From NCBI GenBank assembly GCA_016177775.1, contig JACOUQ010000029.1, positions 1-64,000 of the forward strand: a DNA stretch of 64,000 nucleotides, read 5' to 3'. Below, one piece after another: positions 26,779-35,426 of this stretch. Made by a program: the position numbers and the translations under genes. The notes under the pieces were generated by a model, which saw only the letters and a program-made list of their open reading frames with translations, searched no databases and was not told where the DNA came from. Each line of letters starts with the position of its first letter. Within the stretch, counting starts at the first letter, position 1. The stretch comes from Geobacter sp. Lineage in GTDB: Bacteria; Desulfobacterota; Desulfuromonadia; Geobacterales; Geobacteraceae.

Positions 26779-28290
26779 ATGAAAGGTATCCCAAAGAAAA
26801 TTTCCAAATTTGACCTCCGTCTTTTTTTGACAACCCTCAAAAGTTCAATAACGCATTTCAGTCTTATTCTGACGCTGCTCTTTTCCCTTACAGCCATACT
26901 GATTTTTACGTATTTCATAACTTACGAGTCAGCCAAGGAACAGATATTAGATGTCGGCGGTGAAATGTTCACAAAGGTTGTGAAGGACGTCATCGGTTTC
27001 ATGGAGATGATGGACACACGCGTCAAAGCCGGTGAAATAACGCTCGCAGAGGCACAGGAGCTGGTCCGTACGTATGTTAATGGCCCAAAGAAACCGGATG
27101 GTAACCGGGACATAACAAAGTCGAAGATGTCCGTAGACGATTACATGTATGTGTGGGCTTCCTCCTATAAACATGACAGAGGCACCCTCACCATGCATCC
27201 GTTCAATGTAGAGGGAGCCAACAAGTGGAATTATCAAGTAAAAGGCCACTATACGATCCGAGAATCCTGGTCAAACCTCAATTACACCGGTCGCGTTTTT
27301 CGCCAGCTCTGGAAAAATCCGGGAGAACCCGTTTATACCTTCATTGCATATCAACAGTATTTCGAGCCATGGGACTGGATTGTGGGGTGCGGCGGAAGAG
27401 AACGGATTATATACGAACGGAGATTGGAAGGACTGCGGAGAAAGTTCCTGATTGTAGCCGCGATCTTTTTATTAATTTCTGTGATTCATGTTCATTCCTT
27501 CACCCGTGTGGAAATCGCTCGCCGACAGAGGGAAGAGGAAGTGAGGGACCTGAACAGAGAGCTGGAGCAGCGTGTGAAGGAACGAACGGCACAACTGGAA
27601 GCCACGAACAAGGAGCTCGACGCCTTTGCTTACTCCGTCTCCCATGACCTGCGGGCACCCTTGCGGGCCATTGACGGATTCAGTTCTGCACTGCTGGAGG
27701 ATTACAAAGATAAGCTGGAAAAGGAGGGCAAAACGTACCTGCGTTATCTACAGGAAGGTAGTCATGAGATGAGCGGTCTCATCGACGGGCTGTTGAAGCT
27801 TTCCCGATCCACACGGGGCGAACTGTCCCAGGAACGGACCGACCTGTCCGCGATGGCCGCGACAGTGACCGAAGAACTGCGCAAGGCTGAACCGGGACGC
27901 CAGGTCGCCATTCAGATCGCACCGGAGGCAGAGGTATTCGCCGACCCACGGCTGCTCAAGGCCGTCATGGAGAACCTCCTCGGCAATGCCTGGAAATTTA
28001 CAGGACAACGAATCGATGCCCGTATCGAGTTCGGTGTCGAACAACAGGAGGGTGAAGCCGTATACTTCGTGCGGGACAATGGGGCAGGATTCGACATGGC
28101 TTACATAGACAAGCTCTTTCTCCCCTTCCACCGGCTGCATAAGGCTGAAGAGTTTCCGGGGACCGGCATCGGCCTGGCGACTGTCCTGCGGATCATCCAG
28201 CGCCATGGAGGGCGCATCTGGGCGCAGGCGGCAATTGGTGAAGGTGCTACATTCTATTTTACTCTGGGAGAGGGAGGTAAACATTCATGA
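26779..28290 (+). CDS. Membrane sensor histidine kinase with Cache domain
   Basis: An about 503-aa kinase. One N-terminal membrane helix ([22 protein letters not shown]) is followed by a periplasmic Cache-type sensor (about residues 40-215: [49 protein letters not shown]). A second helix ([19 protein letters not shown]) and a coiled coil lead to His[18 protein letters not shown] and the ATPase boxes [18 protein letters not shown] and GTGIGLAT. The start is uncertain (a TTG at 26755 is possible). Its stop overlaps the next gene (ATGA). Confidence 0.88.
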   Translation: MKGIPKKISKFDLRLFLTTLKSSITHFSLILTLLFSLTAILIFTYFITYESAKEQILDVGGEMFTKVVKDVIGFMEMMDTRVKAGEITLAEAQELVRTYVNGPKKPDGNRDITKSKMSVDDYMYVWASSYKHDRGTLTMHPFNVEGANKWNYQVKGHYTIRESWSNLNYTGRVFRQLWKNPGEPVYTFIAYQQYFEPWDWIVGCGGRERIIYERRLEGLRRKFLIVAAIFLLISVIHVHSFTRVEIARRQREEEVRDLNRELEQRVKERTAQLEATNKELDAFAYSVSHDLRAPLRAIDGFSSALLEDYKDKLEKEGKTYLRYLQEGSHEMSGLIDGLLKLSRSTRGELSQERTDLSAMAATVTEELRKAEPGRQVAIQIAPEAEVFADPRLLKAVMENLLGNAWKFTGQRIDARIEFGVEQQEGEAVYFVRDNGAGFDMAYIDKLFLPFHRLHKAEEFPGTGIGLATVLRIIQRHGGRIWAQAAIGEGATFYFTLGEGGKHS

Positions 28291-28727
28291 AAAGTCGAAT
28301 CATTCTCCTGGTAGAAGACAACCCCAAGGATGAGTTCCTTACCCTACGGGCGCTTAATAAGTGCCGTCTGGCCAACGAAATCATTGTGGTGCGTGACGGT
28401 GTCGAAGCATTGGATTATCTGTTTGCCAAGGGTGACTACGCTGGTCGCAATGCAAACGATCTTCCCACAGTGATGCTTCTGGACCTAAAATTACCCAAGA
28501 TCGACGGTCTTGAGGTCCTGCGTCAGATACGGGCCGATGAAAGAACCCACCGATTGCCGGTGGTGATACTCACATCTTCTGACGAAGAAAAGGATATAAT
28601 TGCCGGCTATGAACTGGGGGCCAACAGCTATGTACGCAAGCCGGTCGCGTTCGATGAATTCACAAAGGCGGTCGCCGAGTTGGGACGCTACTGGCTTATC
28701 ACGAATGAGCCGCCTCCCAGGAAGTGA
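28287..28727 (+). CDS. Rcp1-like single-domain response regulator
   Basis: The 146-aa receiver has acidic residues in LVEDNPKDE, the phospho-Asp in [13 protein letters not shown] and the switch Lys in [10 protein letters not shown]. The insert [33 protein letters not shown] is typical of Rcp1-type regulators. It overlaps the kinase gene by 4 bases, so it is surely its partner. It has no output domain and presumably relays to the phosphatase downstream. Confidence 0.9.
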   Translation: MKSRIILLVEDNPKDEFLTLRALNKCRLANEIIVVRDGVEALDYLFAKGDYAGRNANDLPTVMLLDLKLPKIDGLEVLRQIRADERTHRLPVVILTSSDEEKDIIAGYELGANSYVRKPVAFDEFTKAVAELGRYWLITNEPPPRK

Positions 28728-28740
28728 GTCTAAGGAAGAA

Positions 28741-29880
28741 ATGAGCGAGCCTCTTAACGTGCTAATCATCGATGACTCCGAGCGTGATGCCCTGCTGTTG
28801 GCCCGGTCCATGCGCAAGGAAGGGCTTGAGCTGTATTCGAAGCGTGTTGACACAGCTGAGGCCATGGAAAAAGAGATGGTCGCCCGGAAATGGGATGTGG
28901 CGATATCCGACTGCCACATGCCGGACTTCACCGTCGAAGGGGCATTGGCGATCTGGCAGAGAGATGGGAAGGATCAACCCTTCATCGTGGTTTCAGGGGC
29001 CATCGGCGAAGAGGAGGCTGTGGCGCTTTTAAAGGCCGGGGCCCACGATTTCGTTAGAAAGGACAACCTGGCCCGACTTGTGCCAGCCATTGAGCGCGAA
29101 CTGCGGGACTCGTCAGACCGACATGGCCGAAGAGAGGCTGAAGAGGCGCTGCGCCAAAGCGAATTGCGCCGCCTCCAGCTCCAGACCGAACTGAACTGCG
29201 CGGCCGAAGTGCAGAAAAAGCTGCTTCCCCGTGATCCCCTCAATCTGCCCGGCTTTGAAATCGCCGCGGTATGTAAGCCTGCTCGCCAGGTTGGAGGTGA
29301 TTTCTACGACTGGTATGAGACGGTGCCAGGTATCGTAAACCTGACCTTTGGTGATGTCATGGGGAAAGGGATGGCTGCCGCCATGCTCATGACCACGGTA
29401 CGGGCTACTCTGCGTGCGGTAACCCTGCGCGTTCAGCCATCAATAGCTGTTCAACTGGCCGAACAGTCCCTGCGTCACGATCTGAACAGCTCTGAAAGCT
29501 TTGTGACGCTTATTCTGGCACGACTCAATGTCGAGGCATCGCTTATGACTTATGTGGACTGCGGTCACGGTTTTGCCTTCCTGCGACGCCGCGACGGCAG
29601 GGTTGAAGAGATACTTCCACGGGGCCTTCCTTTGGGGATTAAGTCTGGAGAGATATATCAGGAGGGGGGATGCACTTTTCAGGAGGGAGACGCTTTGATC
29701 TTATACAGCGACGGACTGATCGACGCCCTACCGGAGCTTGGCCTCGACAATGAAGCATTGGCTGCCCGTCTGAGCGGATCATCAAATGCCAGGGAAATGG
29801 TAGATCGGATATCAGCTGTGGTACCGCCTGGAACTCCTCTACCTGATGACCTGACAGTTCTGGTAGTGCTCAAGCATTAG
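28741..29880 (+). CDS. Receiver-SpoIIE/PP2C phosphatase
   Basis: The 379-aa protein has an N-terminal receiver (LIIDDSERDALLLARSM, AISDCHMPDF with the phospho-Asp) and a coiled linker. The SpoIIE-type PP2C domain follows (AAVCKPARQVGGDFYDWYE, LTFGDVMGKGMAAAMLMTTVRA, YVDCGHGFAFLRR, LILYSDGLIDA, DDLTVLVVL). The ATG at 28741 is chosen because the receiver begins there. It should dephosphorylate an anti-sigma-antagonist; the STAS-like gene at 4193 is one candidate, but that link is speculative. Confidence 0.88.
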   Translation: MSEPLNVLIIDDSERDALLLARSMRKEGLELYSKRVDTAEAMEKEMVARKWDVAISDCHMPDFTVEGALAIWQRDGKDQPFIVVSGAIGEEEAVALLKAGAHDFVRKDNLARLVPAIERELRDSSDRHGRREAEEALRQSELRRLQLQTELNCAAEVQKKLLPRDPLNLPGFEIAAVCKPARQVGGDFYDWYETVPGIVNLTFGDVMGKGMAAAMLMTTVRATLRAVTLRVQPSIAVQLAEQSLRHDLNSSESFVTLILARLNVEASLMTYVDCGHGFAFLRRRDGRVEEILPRGLPLGIKSGEIYQEGGCTFQEGDALILYSDGLIDALPELGLDNEALAARLSGSSNAREMVDRISAVVPPGTPLPDDLTVLVVLKH

Positions 29881-30055
29881 GATGGCTAAGCTGAAACGCT
29901 CAGGTTGCTTCGGTTTTGCCATCTAGCGTGAGGATCATACGGAAAATGAGCGCTACTTGATGAGCAGCATGAAGACATTCGAGACGACGGACCCGGCCCT
30001 CGGGCCAGGTGGAACAATTTCCAGCCGTCAACATCCGAGCTGATCAACTCAGCCA

Positions 30056-30715
30056 TTACAGCGAAACCTGCTCTTCCCAGTACCCACTTTCTTCCGCGCT
30101 GGGGAGCCAAACATGAACAAAACTGGGCACATTCGGCATTTGCCCCGGTTTTGTTGACATAGAAAGTGCGCTTGCCATAGCAGCATAGCTGCCAGACAGG
30201 CGCACTTCTTTTTTGTCCACCCGGATTTCCCCCACTAGAAGTTTAAGGTATTCCTTCCCGAAGTTTGAGTCCTGATCCCGCAACTTTTCCCTGAACGCTG
30301 AGCAAAAGGCGCTGACATTCTTTTTCCCGAGCTGCGAAATGGGAAGATCCTTCTTTCTCCGCAACCCAGCCATTTCCGTCAAGATATCCCGCCTTCTCGC
30401 TTGATGCTTGTGGACTCTCTCCTGCAGTGTGCCGTCAAGGGGAAGCAGTCCTTTTTCCACTAACTCATAAAGACGGTCGTTCTGTACCTGGATTGAGTCC
30501 AACTCCTTTGCCAGTTTCCGCAGCTGCTCGTCATGTTCAGACCGGGAGTTTTTCAGGTTCTTCTGAAGCTCGTTCATCATTATTTCCACCCGCTCGGGGG
30601 TAAAACCGAAGGTAAGATAGAAAGCAATGCGTACGGATAAGGTTATTTCTACGATGGTGATTACCAGCCACCGAAGCGGGAATACTTCTTCTAAAGTCGT
30701 CGCAGGTACTCTCAT
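30056..30715 (-). pseudogene. Large serine recombinase C-terminal relic 2
   Basis: Residues about 35-200 resemble the coiled-coil and C-terminal region of a large serine recombinase: FTPERVEIMMNELQKNLKNSRSEHDEQLRKLAKELDSIQVQNDRLYELVEKGLLPLDGTLQERV.., then FGKEYLKLLVGEIRVDKKEVRLSGSYAAMASAL and NVPSFVHVWLP. The resolvase catalytic domain with its Ser, and the zinc ribbon, are missing. The 5' end is cut at the stop of the DsbA-like gene, so it cannot be functional. It shares an att-like 12-mer with relic 1. Confidence 0.7.
30100..30111 (+). repeat. Direct repeat, copy 2 (candidate att core)
   Basis: TGGGGAGCCAAA, identical to 2998-3009 and in the same orientation, 27.1 kb away. It lies inside the last codons of the second serine-recombinase relic. 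Confidence 0.5.
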
Positions 30716-31299
30716 TTCAACAGCACCGTTGCGATCGCCGTCTCGAACCCTTGCAGGCTGTGGTCCATGAGGAGCTTTCCGTTGATGTAGACGGTCGGAG
30801 TTCCCAGAATGCCGAGCTGTCTGCCATCGTCCATATCCCTGTCAATGAGTTCCTCGATTGCCGGGTCCTGGATCTTCCTCTCCAATTTTTTCATGTCCAG
30901 CTTCAACTCTCTGGCGATCACACTGACCTTCTGCGCGTTGAGAACGCTTTGATTCTCGAAGAACTTCGCATGAATCTCCCAGAACTTCCCCTGTTCTTCC
31001 GCCGCGAGAGCAGTAGTGGCCGCCTCCCTTGAAAAATCGTGGTGCGGGAAATTCTTGTGGGCCAGTTTTACCTTACCTGTGTACTTCTCCAGCACCTGCT
31101 GAAGTATCGGCTCAAGCCGCTTGCAGGCAGGTCAGAGATAGTCGGTAAAGACCACGATGGTTACCGGCGCATTCTCAGGGCCAAGGAAAGGGAGGCCGGA
31201 TATGTCCAGATTTTTTACGGCTTCCGGCTGATCCGCTGCCAGACAAAGGCCTGCGGTCAAAATGATCGCAGAAATTATCGCTGCTACTAATTGTCTCAC
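30712..31299 (-). CDS. Selenocysteine-containing DsbA-like thiol oxidoreductase
   Basis: Reading from a GTG at 31299 (GGAGG upstream) gives a Sec signal peptide (residues 1-22, ending CLAA-D) and a DsbA-like thioredoxin fold. One in-frame TGA occurs at codon 56 (31132-31134). The active site would read FTDYL-U-PAC, where family members have CPAC, and translation then continues without interruption through NFPHHDFSREAATTALAAEEQGKFW and GTPTVYINGK (cis-Pro loop) to a normal end. The protein is 195 aa with Sec. Immediately after the UGA, CCTGC can pair with GCAGG around an inner CGGC-UUGA-GCCG hairpin, a candidate bacterial SECIS. A simple nonsense mutation is the alternative. Confidence 0.78.
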
Positions 31300-31396
31300 A
31301 CTTGCCCTCCGATGACTTGAATGTGTTATTCGGCCAACATTTCCACCTTCCGGATCTGATCTGCAAACACCTTCGGATCACTGGTCGGAAGCCGGA

Positions 31397-31419
31397 GGGG
31401 GGCGCACAAGACGCCCCCC
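31397..31419 (-). terminator. GC-rich hairpin after the cytochrome gene
   Basis: GGGGGGCG and CGCCCCCC arms around a short loop, 22 bases after the stop of the multiheme cytochrome. No clear U-run follows, so termination strength is uncertain. Confidence 0.4.
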
Positions 31420-31440
31420 GTTCACAGCATTTTCAAGATT

Positions 31441-33288
31441 CTACTTGCCAGCTGCCTTCTTCAGAATTGCCCCAATTGCCTTGCGGTGTAACTCGTCGGT
31501 CGGTGCCTTGGCTTTTCCTTTAGCTTTCTTCCAGACCTTTGGATCGGCACCGTGGCAGGAAATGCAGGTGCCGGAACGATCCATTCTGTTCAGTTCCGCC
31601 TTGTTAAAGGGGCGGGCTCCCTCGTGGGCGGTCTGCTGGAGCTGCTTGCCGCTCTCGTCCACGATTCGCTCCAACTCGAATTCGATGGGGAGGCCGTTCT
31701 TCCTGGTGTCGTAGATACCAGAACCGAGGCCCAGCGCCTTCGTGTTCATGTGGCAGTCGGCGCAGCTGCGGGACTCCCTGGTGACAGTGTGAGGCTGAAT
31801 CGGGTTGGTGCCGATGCCGCTCGTGCCGTCCTTGGTGGTGTAGACCTTGTTGTTGACGATCCCCTTTTCACCCTCCACCTGGGTGAAGACCGCCTGGCAG
31901 CCGGGGATGAAGGGGCTCACCTTCCCCCTGGAGTTGATGCCGAGGACCGGGGTCTCCCAGCGCAGGTAGGAGCGGGACTCGTCCCAGTCATAGGCGGTGC
32001 CCTGCCGGTTCGCCTTGGTCCCCGCCTTGCTCGGGTCGTCGCTCTGCTTGTCGTTCAGCCAGTCGCCGCCGGACTTGCCGACGTTCTGCCTGGCGTGGCA
32101 GCCATAGCACTGGGGCGCCCATTTGGCGTGGCAGCCGTAGCACTCAACCTTGTTCATGTGGGTAGGAATCGCTACCATGGCGGCATACCCTTCGGACTTG
32201 AAGGAGATGTCGGCTATTTGGGGCACCAGATGTTTCTTGCCGGTCACTTTGGCTGTCATGACCACCTTCTTCCCCTCCTTCTTCAGGTTCGGGAAGGTGT
32301 TACCCCAGGAAGTCTTCAAATTGGAGCGCTTCTTCATGGTGCCGTGGCAGTCCTCGCAGCGGACCTCCACCGCCTGCTCCCGCTTCTCGTAAATGTTGCC
32401 GTCACCATGAAGGTCCTGTTTGGTGTGGCAATCAATGCACGCAAGCCCCTTGTCATAGTGGACATCGGCAGAGATATGGTTGTAGTTCTTGCCATGAAGT
32501 TTGCCCTGCTTGCCGCCGCTGGCGGTGTAGGGGGTGCCGTAACCGTCGCTTTCCATGTCGCCGATGTAGCTCACCCCGGTTCGACCGCCCCGGTTGTGGC
32601 AGTGTAAGCACTGGCTGACCGGAATCTTGTTGGTGATCCGGTGGAAGCGGGGGCGGTCCTTCGTTCCCTTCGGGATCGCCTTGTCGTTCCCCTCGTAAGT
32701 GCCGGCATCGGAGTAAAGGACATGGCAGGCGGCGCATCCGCTCGCCCGGTAGTCGCCGTCCTGGGGATTACCAGCGGTCCAGAGATGACAGCGGAGGCAC
32801 TGGTTGCGCAGATAGTCGTCGGATGGGGAATTTTCAGACCCCTCCGGCTTTTTCGGGTCGTAGGACGGAAGCCCCTTGAGGGCCTTCACCCCCTTCTTCG
32901 CTCCGGGGTTCTCGACCGGCTGGTTGGCGTAGATTCCCTCGCGCCCCTGGGCTCCCCAGGCGTAGCGGGTGCCGCTGATCTTGCCGGCGCTAGTGGCGTG
33001 GAGCGACTTCATGGCGTTCTCCAAGTCCTTCGGGTGGCAGGTGCCGCAGGTCTTGGCCGCTACCCGCAGGTCGCTCGGGTTTGCGTACATGCCGGCATGG
33101 GCCTGCTGTTTGTCCGCAGCGTCAGCATTCCCTCGGTGACAGCCGGTACAGGAAAGACTTCCCATCACCGGCCCGTCGGCTATCCTCTCGATCCCCTCGT
33201 GGCAGGTAAGGCACTTCTCCTGGGCTCCCGCCCATCCTGGTACGGCGAGCAGCACCATTGCCGCCAGGGTGATCATCAATCGGTTCAT
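31441..33288 (-). CDS. Exported 12-heme c-type cytochrome
   Basis: The 615-aa protein has a signal peptide (residues 1-22, ..GWAGAQ) and twelve CxxCH heme motifs: CLTCH, CTGCH, CGTCH, CLRCH, CAACH, CLHCH, CIDCH, CEDCH, CYGCH twice, CADCH and CISCH. AGGAGG precedes the ATG. No outer-membrane anchor is visible, so it is likely periplasmic or surface-bound and used in respiratory electron transfer. The Sec-DsbA gene lies downstream in the same direction and may support its cysteine chemistry; that link is inference. Confidence 0.93.
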   Translation of the reverse strand: MNRLMITLAAMVLLAVPGWAGAQEKCLTCHEGIERIADGPVMGSLSCTGCHRGNADAADKQQAHAGMYANPSDLRVAAKTCGTCHPKDLENAMKSLHATSAGKISGTRYAWGAQGREGIYANQPVENPGAKKGVKALKGLPSYDPKKPEGSENSPSDDYLRNQCLRCHLWTAGNPQDGDYRASGCAACHVLYSDAGTYEGNDKAIPKGTKDRPRFHRITNKIPVSQCLHCHNRGGRTGVSYIGDMESDGYGTPYTASGGKQGKLHGKNYNHISADVHYDKGLACIDCHTKQDLHGDGNIYEKREQAVEVRCEDCHGTMKKRSNLKTSWGNTFPNLKKEGKKVVMTAKVTGKKHLVPQIADISFKSEGYAAMVAIPTHMNKVECYGCHAKWAPQCYGCHARQNVGKSGGDWLNDKQSDDPSKAGTKANRQGTAYDWDESRSYLRWETPVLGINSRGKVSPFIPGCQAVFTQVEGEKGIVNNKVYTTKDGTSGIGTNPIQPHTVTRESRSCADCHMNTKALGLGSGIYDTRKNGLPIEFELERIVDESGKQLQQTAHEGARPFNKAELNRMDRSGTCISCHGADPKVWKKAKGKAKAPTDELHRKAIGAILKKAAGK

Positions 33289-33330
33289 CGTCTGGCCTCC
33301 TATGATTGCGGTGGTTGAATCGACACTACA

Positions 33331-33357
33331 AAAAAGCCCCCGTACAAGGGGGCTTTA
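33331..33357 (-). terminator. Rho-independent terminator upstream of the cytochrome gene
   Basis: AAAGCCCCC and GGGGGCTTT arms, with T-rich flank on the minus strand. It lies after the small broken gene (33386-33510) and before the cytochrome start, separating two leftward units. Confidence 0.7.
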
Positions 33358-33385
33358 AAAGCCGGGAGCACAGGTGCTCCGATGA

Positions 33386-33510
33386 TTACTTGATTTCCTT
33401 GATTTCGGTACCTTCATAGGTATAGCGGGGCTCGCCGTTCACCTTGTGGATCTTGGTGTCGATCACCTCCAGCTTGTCCCCCTTGGGAATCATCCAGAAG
33501 TCTTATTCAT
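33386..33510 (-). pseudogene. Small gene with an apparent frameshift near its start
   Basis: An ATG at 33510 has a strong GAGGAGG site but meets a stop after six codons (MNKTSG). Reading one frame over gives an open 35-codon tail from 33493: MIPKGDKLEVIDTKIHKVNG, then EPRYTYEGTEIKEIK. A single-base deletion after MNK would explain both. Either it is broken, there is a sequence error, or the short form from 33493 is translated alone. The family is not recognised. Confidence 0.4.
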
Positions 33511-33578
33511 GGTGCAGCCTCCTCAACCGAGAATGTCGATATTGATTCAATCTTAAAGGGGAAAAGCCGACTGTCAAA

Positions 33579-34142
33579 TTACTGTATCGAAGGACACTTC
33601 TCCGTCCCGTAGGAACAGAATACGCAACATTCCCCCGGCTTGGGGCGCAATACTGTCTTGCATTGCGTGCACTCATAGAAGAACTGGCAGGCATCGGTCG
33701 GCATGTTTTCCTCTTTCTGAAAACCGCAAACGGGGCAGGTAATCGTAGATGTTAGCTTCATGGTTTCACCCATTTTGCACCTGGTACAACGCCTGTTCTC
33801 AAGATAGTTCAAAGCCGATGCGCCGAGCAGCCCGACAAGCCCCAGGTAGTTCAACATCTCGTTGAAGCGGATGTGAAAGGCGTAGAAAATGAGCACTGCG
33901 CTCAGGATGCCTGTGACAAGCGGCGCGGCTTTGCGGTGACGCCGGAAAGATAGTACGAGCCCGACCAAAGCGACGAGAATGAAGAGCTGGTAGAGATAGA
34001 GAAACTTACCTTCGTACGGATGCAGCGCACCGAAGCCGACCACCGACCCGGCTGCGGCAAGGAGCGGGAAACATATGGGACAGGCGGCAGCGGCCAGCAT
34101 TGCACCTACGGAGCCAAGTTTGTCAAGAAAGCGGATTAGCAT
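33579..34142 (-). CDS. MerC-like membrane protein with GDCCVxC-type tail
   Basis: The 187-aa protein. Residues about 1-115 hold four membrane helices with the metal-binding CPIC motif (AAACPICFPLLAAAGSVVGFG) as in MerC mercury transporters. The C-terminal soluble part has CTRC, CPVC, CTQC, and ends PGECCVFCSYGTEKCPSIQ, the GDCCVxC signature with Glu replacing Asp. The ATG at 34142 has AGAGG upstream. It probably handles a thiophilic metal ion. The joined domains are usually separate genes. Confidence 0.75.
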   Translation of the reverse strand: MLIRFLDKLGSVGAMLAAAACPICFPLLAAAGSVVGFGALHPYEGKFLYLYQLFILVALVGLVLSFRRHRKAAPLVTGILSAVLIFYAFHIRFNEMLNYLGLVGLLGASALNYLENRRCTRCKMGETMKLTSTITCPVCGFQKEENMPTDACQFFYECTQCKTVLRPKPGECCVFCSYGTEKCPSIQ

Positions 34143-34261
34143 TCCGGCATACCTCTTTAACACGGCACTAAACCTGATCCCCAAAACTTCGCAGCTTCAT
34201 GCTCCTTAAATCATTTGTTCCATGTTACAAGGTCAGGACAAATTCGCAAATCAACGGCAAG

Positions 34262-34289
34262 TTGCTCCGGACTTTTAAACGACTATAAT
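34262..34289 (+). promoter_or_regulatory. Sigma-70-type promoter of the galT-like gene
   Basis: TTGCTC, 16 bases, TATAAT, about 40 bases before the start codon, with GGGGGAG as ribosome-binding site. Confidence 0.55.
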
Positions 34290-34329
34290 TTTCAAAAGTC
34301 AAATTGCTAGAAAAGACGGGGGAGCTAAC

Positions 34330-35346
34330 ATGTCGGAACTGAGGCAGAACCTGCTGACAGGGAACTGGACGGTCATTGCCCCGGAGCGAGGAGAAAAGCC
34401 GCGAGGGATTGGGCTCCAGCAGAAATTGGAAGCGGATCCGCTTCCTGAGCACGACCCGACGTGCCCGTTCTGCCCAGGCAATGAGGAGCGGTTTCCCCTG
34501 GAAATCATCGATGAGATAACGGATGAAAACGGCGCTTGGCTCACCAGGACCATCAACAACAAGTACAAGCTGTTCGGTGATTTTGTCACCTGCCCTGTAA
34601 ATCCTGAACCATTCAAAAAGCGCGGCATCTATACCTACTACGAAGGATGCGGCAGCCATTTTCTTGTCCTCGAAGGAAGGAGCCACAATACGCCTCTTGG
34701 AGCTAAGAGTTTAGAAGAGATTCGCAGCACTCTGGTCAGTTACCAGATGGCGTGCCTGACCCTGAAGAAAAATCCCAATAATCTCGTCACCATAATGTAC
34801 AAGAACCAAGGGGCGCGGGCCGGAGCCTCACAAGCGCATGCCCATTCGCAGATTGTCGGCAGCCGTATTGTTCCTGCTTTCATCAGGAACGCCATGCATG
34901 TGCAGGACAAGTATTTCGACGATTACGGAGCCTGTGCGCTCTGCACAATTGCGGAGCATGAACTGACTGCGCGGGAGAGGATCGTCATTGAGACTGCCCA
35001 CTGGATCGTCCTTTCTCCTTTCGCCGCCAGCACTCCCTACGAAATATGGATCGTTGCAAAACGACACTTCGCCTGCTACGAGGAGATCCTCGTCAGTGAG
35101 ATAGAGGATCTCTCAATCGCCCTCAAAAGGGTTCTAGGCGCTTACATCGCTAAACTGAACAACCCTGACTTCAACTACTTCATCCACTGCGCACCCCATC
35201 CTATGATCAACGTTCCCTTCTACCACGTTCATATCCAGATCATGCCTCGCCTTTCCGTGCCGGGCGGATTCGAGACCGGCACCCACATCCCGGTCAACAC
35301 AGTCTGGCCTGAGAATGTGCCACGACTTCTGATCGATGTTTTATGA
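34330..35346 (+). CDS. galT: Galactose-1-phosphate uridylyltransferase family protein
   Basis: The 338-aa HIT-superfamily enzyme has a zinc pair CPFCPG near residue 41-46. The nucleotide-binding motif is SQAHAHSQIVGSRIVP (HxH-x-Q around residue 171-175), followed by CALCTIAEHELTARERIVIE and a second HVHIQIMPRLS half. It transfers UMP between hexose-1-phosphates, or a related nucleotidyl transfer. Since the motif is HAH rather than HPH, an ADP-glucose-phosphorylase-like activity is possible. It stands alone between two transcription units. Confidence 0.78.
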   Translation: MSELRQNLLTGNWTVIAPERGEKPRGIGLQQKLEADPLPEHDPTCPFCPGNEERFPLEIIDEITDENGAWLTRTINNKYKLFGDFVTCPVNPEPFKKRGIYTYYEGCGSHFLVLEGRSHNTPLGAKSLEEIRSTLVSYQMACLTLKKNPNNLVTIMYKNQGARAGASQAHAHSQIVGSRIVPAFIRNAMHVQDKYFDDYGACALCTIAEHELTARERIVIETAHWIVLSPFAASTPYEIWIVAKRHFACYEEILVSEIEDLSIALKRVLGAYIAKLNNPDFNYFIHCAPHPMINVPFYHVHIQIMPRLSVPGGFETGTHIPVNTVWPENVPRLLIDVL

Positions 35347-35363
35347 CCTCCTTTCGCCTTCCC

Positions 35364-35391
35364 TTGACAAATGAACCTTAGTAGCTATAGT
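35364..35391 (+). promoter_or_regulatory. Promoter of the TetR-led operon
   Basis: TTGACA, 16 bases, TATAGT; the TetR-type operator starts at the next base. Confidence 0.65.
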
Positions 35392-35413
35392 AAACAGACC
35401 GCATGGTCGGTTT
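35392..35413. promoter_or_regulatory. TetR-type operator
   Basis: A 22-bp inverted repeat, AAAC-N-GACC-N4-GGTC-N-GTTT, lies immediately downstream of the -10 element and 13 bases before the TetR start codon. Occupancy would block transcription start, so the operon is probably autorepressed. Confidence 0.7.
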
Positions 35414-35426
35414 TGGAGATATAAAG

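Noticed and set aside
31323-31425. Short open tail reading RLPTSDPKVFADQIRKVEML between the cytochrome stop and the Sec-DsbA start
   Set aside because: Looks protein-like but has no usable start codon before a stop, and only about 27 codons; could be a gene relic, but support is too thin to list.
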